Assembly: GCA_003586115.2 (NCBI GenBank)
Contig: QVOM02000049.1
Coordinates: 20,877,881-20,941,880 of the forward strand
DNA from: Salvator merianae
Taxonomy: Eukaryota; Chordata; Lepidosauria; Squamata; Teiidae
DNA length: 64,000 bases
Direction: 5' to 3'
In this document: positions 55,991-64,000 of the stretch, in pieces
Layout of the letters: every line of letters starts with the position of its first letter
How positions within the stretch are numbered: position 1 is the first letter of the stretch
Notes under the pieces: generated by a model
Told to the model about the DNA's origin: nothing
Database searches by the model: none
What the model saw: the letters and a program-made list of their open reading frames with translations, nothing else
Position numbers and translations under genes: made by a program

Positions 55991-56715
55991 TCCCCTTTAA
56001 GATCTCTTTGGTCCAATTTCAGGCTCTAGAAATGGAGACCAGGAAGTGCTTGTCTATAGCAAGCACCTGGACAAACAATTTAAGTCCACCTGATCGCAGA
56101 TCACCTTGTTATGGTAAGATGTTCCAGATTACTGTTTAAATTAGTTTTCTAACTGTTCATGTATACCAATAAGTCAGCATGTGCACAATTTTATATGTCT
56201 CTGTGCCTTCTTTCCCTCTTTTTTTTTCTTGTATGGAGGATATCTACAGCTCACTTTACAAAATAAGCTATGCAGTAGCCGGAAGAAATACTTTTATGAG
56301 CTCAAAGGTATAATTAAGAACTTCAGTGTAATGTAGCATAATTATAAACTCAATAGGTAGGAGAGAGTACATGCTGAGCATTCTATTAGGATATCCTTTC
56401 TAACATTGTCCACCACCAATACAGAAAAAGACACAACCTTTGCATAAAATGTAGATACGCTTAGTTAGAAGCAATAACTACAGTTTTAAGAGAAACATAG
56501 GAGAGAAAGGAAGTTTTTGATTAGGTAAATTGTATGAACCGAATAGGTAACTTCAAGACTCTTCCTTCTTAGAGTTCTTGTCCTTTAACTGTAACCTGAG
56601 CAGGATGAAGCCTCAGGCAGATGATGTTTGCAAACAGAAGATAATCTACTGGTAATTCTTCAAAATGAAAGGCAGTCCTGTATAAAATAGAATATTTGGG
56701 CACCATATATTTTGT

Positions 56716-57605
56716 GTTGGTAGTAGGGGTGTGCACGAAAGCTTCGTGCATTTCGATTTTCGTGCGAAAATGGCATTTCCGCCATCTTCGCACGAAAATC
56801 GAAGCCCAAAGGGACTCGCGAATGCGAATGGCGAAGGTGCCAGCGACTTTCGAGACCTTCGCCATTTGCCGCGAGCTCCCTCTTTTTGGGCGCTCGCCTC
56901 TCTCTCACTCCCACCCCAGTCTGTCAGTGTAATGACAGACTGGGGCGGGAGTGAGAGAGAGTGCTGCGCCATCGGAAGCGGAGCAATCAAGGCGAAAGGA
57001 AGATCTTCGCCTTGATTTCTTCACTTCCGATGGCGCTCGCCACTCTCTCATTCCCCCCCCCCGTCTGTCATTGCACTGACAGACTGGGGTGGGAGTGAGA
57101 GAGAGCGCTGCACCATCGGAAACGGAGCAATCAAGGTGAAGGGAAGATCTTCGCCTTGGTTACTCCGCTTCCGATGGCGCTCGCCTCTCTCTCATCCCCC
57201 CCCCCCAGTCTGTCATTACACTGACAGACTGGGGCGGGAGTGAGAGAGAGCGCTGCACCATCAGAAACGGAGCAATCAAGGCGAATGGAAGATCTTCGCC
57301 TTGATTTCTCCACTTCCGATGGCGCTCGCCGCTCTCTCATTCCCCCCCCCAGTCTGTCATTACACTGACAGACTGGGGGGGGGGAATGAGAGAGAGGCGA
57401 GCGCTATCGGAAGCAGAGAAATCAAGGCGAAGGTCTTCCCTTTGCCTTAATTTCTCTGTTTCCGTTTGTGGCGAAAATCTTCGCTGCGAAAACGAAGGGC
57501 TTCGTTTTCACGCGTATTTTTTCGCACGAAAACGAAGCCTAGGAGCTTCGCATTCCTGCAAAGCGAAAAGGGAAAAGTGCCTTCGTGCACATCCCTAGTT
57601 GGTAG
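56716..57605. repeat. Target-site duplication framing the CpG-rich hAT-like element
   Basis: GTTGGTAG at 56716-56723 is repeated exactly at 57598-57605, immediately outside the termini of the element. Confidence 0.9.
56724..57597. mobile_element. CpG-rich hAT-like element with four nested palindromic units
   Basis: Left end TAGGGGTGTGCACGAA; reverse-complemented right end TAGGGATGTGCACGAAGG. Flanked by a perfect 8-bp duplication. The middle is a tandem array of ~145-bp units, each holding two hairpins: AGTCTGTCATTACACTGACA (with GACT) and a GGCGAAGATCTTCGCC-like one. Units start near 56900, 57045, 57190 and 57330. CpG is very frequent, unlike the flanks. The numerous short frames on both strands are reflections of the palindromes. 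Subterminal GCGAAAACGAAG words also occur in 40530-41447. Non-autonomous. Confidence 0.85.
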
Positions 57606-59176
57606 TGATTCTGGAATAAACAGCATCAAACATGGAGGTCATATAGGTTCCTGTGCATAGAGATAAGAAATACAGAAGTGTGTGTGAATGAGCAAAACCT
57701 CAAGACTATCAACCACTGAACCTTACAGGAAAAGGTGTAATGGGCAACTAACGTCTGCCAGCTCAATTCACTTTGCAGGGCCAAACTAGACTAGTGCATT
57801 GTAGTTCTGGGTGTGATGGAGAAAGAGGCCAGTTGATTGCCTGAAGCAGGCAGATTTCATCACCAGGACAGGAAATAACTGGGTGAATTTCAAACTACCA
57901 GCTGCTCAGCTTCTTCAGTGCCTGCCTAGAGGTAACCTTTGTTTTGTACTGCTCACTCCTTGGAACTCCTTTAGTTTAGGGGCCATGCAACTAACTAGCT
58001 TCTGGCTGATTCCAGCCTGCCACCCGGACTTTTTGTAATACATCCAATGACTATTGGTTTGTGGTCTGCCTCTTTTCAGACTGTCAGCCGTGCTTGAAAT
58101 TCACAAGATGTTTCTAATTCAGCTTGTCCTACTCTTAGCCCCATAGGGATCCCTCTGAGTGCTCTCTAGTCCTACTGTTTTCTACTCCTTCTATTGACCT
58201 TCCTCATATCTGCCCCATCACAAACAAACTAGCAACAGAATCTTTGCTCTCAGAGCCCACTTCTACCTTTGGAATTTCTTTTGCAAGTCTCTAGTCTCAG
58301 CAGCCTATTTCTATCAATTGTACTCTTCTTAATAGTTGCAGTTGTTTCAGATTTATATGTTGTAACTGTAAGTGTCTTTTCTCACCATTATTCAATTTTT
58401 TTCCACACTCCCCTAAGTGTCCTGGTTCATTCCCCTGGGCACACAAAACCCAGGTTGGGAATCACTGCTCTAGGCTATGACAGTGTTGCAAGTTTCTCTT
58501 TATGATTCATTCTGCCTCTTATTTTCCATGCTATATTGACTGAGGTTTCACTCTTTCCAAAGAACTTTATTTCCCATCGTTATTTTTACCCTGTGAAAAG
58601 TCTCAGACACGCTTATTTTTTTGGTGTAAGACAATTCCTTCTATTCTACTTCCATCTATATGCATTTTAGCTACTCTCCATGATAAAATGTGTTCTTTGG
58701 GAATAGATTCATGCCCCTTTTCCCCACTTTCAACTTTTTCTTGGCTATGCTTGCCGGTGATATGACTAGTAAACCAAACCCAAATTTTTAAGACCCATTC
58801 AGTTTCAGACATGATCTTGTTCTATGTCTGTAGCTGATGTCAGAGGGCTGCATCCTCACACATTTTTTTTTTTAAAAAGCAGCTCAAAAGCAGCTGAGAG
58901 GTGGTAGCATGAGGACTCTGGTGTTCCTGTCACACCTCTAACTAATCCACATTAAAGGCACGATAATGCACTTTGGAAGTACGTTTTCTGACTTTTAATA
59001 TGAATTATGGCACTAGCATTCAGATGCTACCACATGTAAGCTGCTTTTGAACCACTTTTTAATATTCGTGGATGCAACCATAGGAGTCCTAACAATGTGT
59101 ATTCAGACTGTTTCCCACAAGCTTGAGAAGAAACACCTTAAACCTCTCTTTGAAATACATTGGAGTCTCACTTTGG
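57606..59176. other. No gene or repeat recognised
   Basis: No repeat termini and no frame with family features. A short phrase CCCAGGTTGGGAATCACTGC near 58450 resembles a common retroposon word but is too short to assign. Confidence 0.4.
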
Positions 59177-59519
59177 TAGAGATGCACTGAATTAGTACAG
59201 CAGGCTCATGGTTTGCAACAATACAGCTAGTTCATGAATGCTTGCATCAAACCAAACATTCAGTTATTTGAATATTCAAAAATTCAATCGAATAGAACCC
59301 CACTTGTGAATGTGAACTATTCAATTGAACAGCTGTATTTGCAGTGTTTTTGCCCTTGAAAAGAGCTTTTTTCAATCGAAAAAAATGATAAGTTCTTGTT
59401 TCTGATATTGAGCTCAAGCAACCATTTGTTCAGTTAACTGGTTCATCACCAAACTGAACAAACGGATGTTCAGTTCAATGGCAACCTGAACACATAATTT
59501 TAGTTCGTGCAAATCCCTA
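59177..59519. mobile_element. hAT-like MITE (TAGRGATGTGCAC family), copy related to 45586
   Basis: Left end TAGAGATGCACTGAA; reverse-complemented right end TAGGGATTTGCACGAAC. Shares GCATCAAACCAAACATTCAG-like, GCCCTTGAAAAGAGC and GAACAAACGGATGTTCAGTT with 45586-45946. The flanks do not form a convincing 8-bp duplication. Confidence 0.68.
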
Positions 59520-59689
59520 CTACTAGGTTGATCCCAAATAGGCCAATATGGGCTTCAGGCTCTCACCTTCAGGGTGAGAGAACACTATGGCAAGCACATC
59601 ATTTTCTTTCCATGTTATCTAACCTAGAGGTCAATTTTCTGAATTGGATCATGCTGAAAGAAAACTACTTGCCACTTTGCTGATGCATT

Positions 59690-59869
59690 GGCCCTTTCTG
59701 CACTTGGCTTTATTCTGGATCATATCCCTGAACAGGGACCTGCTATCTGCACACTAGTGGAGTTTACAGCAGGCCCTGCATGGGGCCTGCCATGGTTCCT
59801 ACTAGCATGCAGATGGCAGGTCCCTATTCCAGGATATAATCTGGTATAAGGCCAAGTGCAGAAAGGGCC
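59690..59869. mobile_element. Palindromic 180-bp MITE (GGCCCTTTCTGCACTTGG), copy 4
   Basis: GGCCCTTTCTGCACTTGG at the left and CCAAGTGCAGAAAGGGCC less one base at the right; ATT flanks both sides. Inner arms AACAGGGACCTGCTATCTGC and GCAGATGGCAGGTCCCTATT are inverted copies. Confidence 0.88.
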
Positions 59870-60197
59870 ATTCTCTCACTCTGAAAGTGAACTGAAGCTG
59901 GATTAAAATTTAGGTGGGAATGCAAGATTAGATATGTAGATAGGAAGTTAGCCAACCCTCTCAGAAACTGTTTTTTCAAACATAACAAAAGCTAGAATCT
60001 TCTAAAACACGCATTGATCCCAGGGTGAAGGGCAGTTAGCAGCATTCTCTCTAGATCAGCCTCAACTGGCTTGGACACGAAGGATGGAAATTGTAGTTCA
60101 AAAGTCTTTAAAACCATCCCTACCTCATTGCAAACTATGTTTGCTAAGTTAAAGCAAACAACTTTGCAATATCAAAGAGTTCATTTGTAACTGTTTT

Positions 60198-60217
60198 TTG
60201 TTGTTGTTGTTGTTGTT
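60198..60217. repeat. (TTG)n microsatellite
   Basis: Five TTG units. Confidence 0.85.
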
Positions 60218-60608
60218 TTTGTAATCTGGTGTATTCCTTCAAGCTAGCTAATTTGAAATAATTTAAATTCTGTCATAATTCATTAATTACAATTCTAATA
60301 ACTATGAGCTTAGGGTATTCATGGAATTAGAAATTGCACAGAATATCACAGCTCACACCTTTGTAAATTACTGAGACCCAATGTACTTTAAAAGTATTTT
60401 TAAAAATCCATCTTCTAAGCCTTGCTCTTTTGTCCATCTGATCAGCTTCTGCCCACGCATTCTGTCTCCTCTTCTTCTCTCTGCTCCTTCCTCCAGTCCT
60501 CCGTCCTCCTACATACTTAACCCCTCTTGCTTCTGCACCACGCAGAGGACCTGGAGATGGGGAGCAGGTTACAGCTGCTCCCAATTGCTACTTGCTGTGG
60601 AGCAAAAA

Positions 60609-60770
60609 AATCATAAGAACATAAGAGGAGTCTTGCTGGATCAGGCCACGGCCCATCTAGTCCAGTTGCTTCTGGGCATTCTCAATGAGAATAAAAGGCA
60701 AAACCTTCCCCTGCTCCTCTTGACTTCCACAGCTATCCCAGGAACAGCTGGATTGCTCCCCGTATACTGT
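60609..60770 (-). mobile_element. CR1-type LINE 3' end, antisense
   Basis: ATAAGAACATAAGAGGAGTC, TTGCTGGATCAGGCCACGG and CCCATCTAGTCCAGTTGC, the exact inversion of the CR1 3' terminus seen at 8800-8850, followed by AAAACCTTCCCCTGCTCCTC. Confidence 0.85.
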
Positions 60771-60789
60771 GTTTGCACCCTCTTCCAAG

Positions 60790-61046
60790 TTTGAACACAG
60801 AGCGGCGCATTGTGGCTGCAGCTACTCAGTCATGCTGCATTCCCAGCCACCATGGCAGTGGCTGGACGTTTCCCTGGCTGCTGTCATGGCACAGGTCACC
60901 AGCATTCACACTGTGAATGCTGGTATCCTGCTGCCGGTCTATTCCAAAGCCTCGCACTGTGCATGGCTTTTGTGCTGAGAGGTCTGTTCCACCTTAGAAC
61001 AGCATAATTATCCTGCTCTAAGGTGGAAAGTGTGGAAAGGCCCTCC
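60790..61046. mobile_element. GGGCCTTTTTGCACTT-type MITE, right part
   Basis: Ends GGAAAGTGTGGAAAGGCCC, with the hairpin CACCTTAGAACAGCATAATT / CTGCTCTAAGGTGG just inside. GCCACCATGGCAGTGGCTGG and ACACTGTGAATGCTGG are shared with 25049-26058 and 4690-4892. The left terminus is unclear. Confidence 0.6.
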
Positions 61047-61575
61047 GTCCCTGCTAGTTTTCTATGGCAGCTCCATAGCAGCCTTGCTATTCCTTAACTG
61101 CGACTAGCTGCTGGTAGTCAGGGCAAGCATGGAATGGGGAACACAAGGATGGATGCAGACCACTAGGCAATTCAATTGCCAGAACTGCATCCACTTAATA
61201 ACAAGCAAATGTGATTGTATTTTATTCTGTAGCAGCTGCAGCGGCAGTGCTGGCCAAGACAGGTTTAAGGTTGGCCTGCACTTAACATATATTAAGAGAG
61301 TACGACCACTGTCACAGGGAAAAGGTGTGATTCTGCTGAAACTGAGCTAGCCTTCTGCTGCACCTTTTGTTCCTTATCCCACTAAACAGACTGTTAATTT
61401 TCCTGTTGCTTCCTTTAATACCTGAATTCCAGAGCTGTCTGTGGCCTGTTTGACTGCTGGGCCTTCTGTCTCTTTATTTCAGCTTCTCAAGAACATAAGT
61501 CTAGGAGGCCTCTTTCTTTGTATTCATGGGGCTTTTTGCCTTTATTGGTGTTCTGCACCAGCAAGTGCACTAACA

Positions 61576-61890
61576 GCCCCCCTTCTGCACATTAGTGCAG
61601 AATATGGGAGGCCTCCCCCTTCACTAGTATGCTCTGTCTGCATGGGAAAGAGCACAATCCAGATCAGGAGGCTTCTGGATTGTTGGTAAATCTCCATATT
61701 GAGGTCTACTGGTGTACTAGTAGGCCCTAATTTGGAACACTGAGGCATGCATGCCTCTGTGTTCCAGTGTACAGGAGGAATCATTTAAATGGTGTGCTTT
61801 ATTTGGTGGAGTGCCTTTGTTCCTGGCTATCAGAGCCTTGTGGAGGCTGGCTCTGAAGCTTGTGTGAGCTTTGGGACTGGCGAGGGGACT
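61576..61890. mobile_element. Partial Harbinger-like MITE related to 14479-15007
   Basis: Left end GCCCCCCTTCTGCACATTAG; core CTGAAGCTTGTGTGAGCTTT at 61851-61870, shared with 14830 and 38859. The right end is not found; a GAG microsatellite follows. Confidence 0.5.
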
Positions 61891-61968
61891 GGGTTGGAAC
61901 ATGCTACTGCTACCACTGCCACTACTGCTACGGCTACTTCTAGTGCTACAAATAATAAAAATAATGAA

Positions 61969-62000
61969 GAGGAGGAGGAGGAGGAGGAGGAGGAGGAGAA
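61969..62000. repeat. (GAG)n microsatellite
   Basis: About ten GAG/GGA units; produces Glu- or Ser-rich open frames on the two strands. Confidence 0.95.
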
Positions 62001-62659
62001 GGAAGCTGGTGCCTTTACAAAAGTAACATGACAAGTCTTGAGCACAGTGGCCAGCCTGTCAGAAGTTTCCAAGCTAAGAGAGTCGACCAGGCTGAACTTC
62101 ATCTTTGTTATGAGTGCATGTGGGCAGAAGTGCTTCTCACAACTTGGTTTCCTCCTCTTTTTTCTTGGGCAGAGATGAGTAAGAAGTGGACCAGAGAAGG
62201 AGTGAGTGAGCTTCCATTACTTCTTCTTTCATCAGCTTGATCACTCAGTCCCTGTAACAGTCAGTAAAACCAAACAAGTGTTGGGTTTATCACAGACTAT
62301 ATCGTCCTGGAAACTCTTGAAAGATTCTCAGTGCTGCCACCTACAAAATGAGGTCTAAGCAGGAATAGTTTGAAAAGATGAGTATTGAGAACTTGATTGG
62401 CTTGCACAAAGCACTGGCCTCAGCCCAGCTGTACAACTTTGAAATGAATTGGAATAGTAACTGAACTGTGAACCAGACTGGTTCACCCAATATCAGTGAC
62501 CAACTTCGCTGCTACTCTAGTGGCAAAATGGAAGTAAATTCCTGCAGCAATGTACCAAAATATAGCGGAGAGCCTTCCTAGAAGAGCGAAGGCTATTATA
62601 ACAGTAAGGAGTGAACCAAGGGGGCCTCCGTACTTTCCTTCTCTAGCCTGCTCCAGCAT

Positions 62660-63080
62660 GACCAAGTCAAGCTGGAGTGGTCCAGCAGCTGAAGGGGGGC
62701 ATCTATACTGGAGCATTTGGACAGCTGTTCCGATACAGCCCCCACTCCAGTCACAAAGATGACGTGATTTTTAGAACCAGCCTCCACATTCTCCTACAGT
62801 CAGGAACTAAAATGCAGGGTCTCAGAGCTCCAAGGGGACTCATTGCAATGGTGCAATTTGCTGTGCCACCAAAAGAAGTCCCCTGCTATACTGGAACATG
62901 GAGGTGTGCATTGTGTTTGCATTGTGTTTGCATGCTTCCATGGTCTGGTTTACCAACCGCCAGACAACTGGTGGACCTTTTAAAGAAAGGTCCCAGTATA
63001 CCAGGCTAGGTGGCCATATTGAGCCATTTAGCCTGGTCTACGGTCTGTCCAATGAAGGGGCAGAGCCTCTCTGTTCCATA
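62660..63080. mobile_element. Probable decayed DNA-transposon copy
   Basis: CTATACTGGAGCATTTGG and CCCAGTATACCAGGC lie in inverted sense, as in 34868-35215; a GTGTTTGCATT word is duplicated in tandem at 62915-62935. Termini not found. Confidence 0.35.
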
Positions 63081-63189
63081 CCAGCATGTGGAAGAAAGAG
63101 GCCCATAAGCAGTTTATGGCCTGTACTGTACCGGATGACCAGCAAGTGGGAAAAAGTCCCAACACATTATTAGTGTCCAGGTATCTTTG

Positions 63190-63330
63190 GCCATATACTT
63201 TATACTGTACATTGTTCAAAATCATTTTTTTAAAATTTAAAAATGTTCTATTATGCATTTACGAATGTTGTGATCCGCCCTGGGTCCATTTGGTGAAGAC
63301 TGAGAAGTAAATACATAGAAATAAATTAAT
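63190..63330 (+). mobile_element. Retroposon 3' tail (GATCCGCCCTGGGTCC type)
   Basis: GTTGTGATCCGCCCTGGGTCC then ATTTGGTGAAGACTGAGAAG and AATACATAGAAATAAATTAATAA, a typical reptile retroposon terminus with an A/T-rich end. Confidence 0.55.
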
Positions 63331-63902
63331 AAGCATCCCACACTAATAGATGTGCTTACTGCAAGGCAATGTGAAAATAATGTTGCAGCAAATTTACATT
63401 TTGTCTTTGCTCCTTGTCTCACATACACGCCTACATAAGATACAAAGTAAAGTCTGTCTTTACTGCTTTTATTATCCTAATTATGAGTTGCCAAGAAGTA
63501 AGGGTATATATTTTTACTGTATTTGCCTAGAAAACAGATGCACCAGTTCATCAACATTTTTCAAGAGTGAAATTACATTGAAATGATACCAACTGCTATA
63601 AATAGTGACATTCCTTTTCTTCTCCTGTTGTTGAGTTATTGTATAAAGCAGTTTATTAAATATTAACATATTTAGCATATGCGATTTTGATATACATTTT
63701 TTATATTACCAAATTATGTCAGAATTGCTTTTAGGCCTTAAAAACCAGCCCTTTAAAAATTGTCCACCTCCAGTTCTTTTATGGGCTACATAAAAAGAAC
63801 TGGAATAAGCAAAACCACAGTTAAATAGCAAACATCACAGTAAAAAGTTTAGTACAAAAAAGGAAGAATATGTTTTTACCACCTCCCTAAAACCTTTCAA
63901 GG
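63331..63902. other. No gene or repeat recognised
   Basis: AT-rich DNA; nothing supported. Confidence 0.4.
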
Positions 63903-64000
63903 GAGTGGCTGTAGCTCAGTGGTAGAGGAAACTGCCTGGGAAGCAGAGGAGGTTCTCATGCAGTCAACCAGGAGTTGACCACAACTCAGTGGTACCCAAC
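63903..64000 (+). mobile_element. tRNA-headed SINE with L2/MIR-like tail, copy 3, internally deleted, at window end
   Basis: GGAGTGGCTGTAGCTCAGTG with the A-box-like head, then a jump from GGAAGCAGAGG straight to CAGTCAACCAGGAGTTGACC and ACTCAGTGGTACCCAAC. About 90 bp of the body present at 37551 are missing (including the B box). The window ends inside its tail. Confidence 0.8.

Noticed and set aside
56646..57660. CpG island with several short open frames, suggesting a promoter and first exon
   Set aside because: The block has transposon termini and an 8-bp target duplication, and the CpG-rich part is a tandem palindrome array; no splice site or continuing exon is visible.
61789..62102. Glu-rich and Ser-rich open frames
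   Set aside because: Produced by the (GAG)n microsatellite read on the two strands.
1..64000. A novel defence, secondary-metabolite or phage-like system
   Set aside because: No clustered genes of any kind; composition, LINEs, SINEs and LTRs point to vertebrate noncoding DNA.

Overview
The window looks like repeat-rich vertebrate intergenic or intronic DNA, most likely from a squamate (or more broadly lepidosaur) reptile. The inference rests on the mix of elements. There are CR1 LINE 3' ends of the reptile type, L1 ORF2 tails with A-rich ends, an RTE/BovB 3' end, a tRNA-headed SINE with a Sauria/BovB-like tail, a second tRNA SINE with an L2/MIR-like tail, and many short DNA transposons. I found no host protein-coding exon, tRNA gene, rRNA gene or CRISPR array that I can support. 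The longest open reading frames are under 150 codons; those I recognise are remnants of mobile elements.

Layout. 1-620: L1 ORF2 end. 946-18396: scattered CR1, SINE and Harbinger-like MITEs, with long unassigned AT-rich stretches. 19700-24480: a GGAA microsatellite, an inverted-repeat MITE, a hAT-like element with a SINE nested in it, and a minus-strand L1 tail. 24857-30217: a cluster of MITEs, one nested inside another. 30735-31225: BovB 3' end. 32285-34504: a 2.2-kb internally deleted endogenous retrovirus on the minus strand, with paired LTRs, primer binding site, polypurine tract and target-site duplication. 34530-48310: more MITEs, SINE and CR1 pieces. 48400-49830: a broken hAT transposase gene. 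50150-53720: two decayed minisatellite-like arrays, interrupted by two MITEs and possibly a solo LTR. 54470-60770: CR1 ends, a CpG-rich nested-palindrome hAT element (56724-57597) and related copies. 61000-64000: decayed repeats and a SINE cut by the window end.

The main pattern is the non-autonomous DNA transposons. (i) A hAT-like set has termini near TAGRGATGTGCAC; five copies have flanking 8-bp duplications that match at 8/8 or 7/8. (ii) A roughly 180-bp palindromic set has termini GGCCCTTTCTGCACTTGG, with 3-bp duplications in two copies. (iii) A set has termini GGGTGYGATCAGACA and 3-bp duplications. (iv) A GGGCCTKTTTGCACTT set spans about 390-1000 bp. (v) A palindromic set is built on GCTTTAAGYGCAGGTGTTYGC. 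The transposase remnant at 48400-49830 belongs to the same superfamily as set (i), but nothing here shows that it mobilised them. All comparisons were made by eye; no database search was run.
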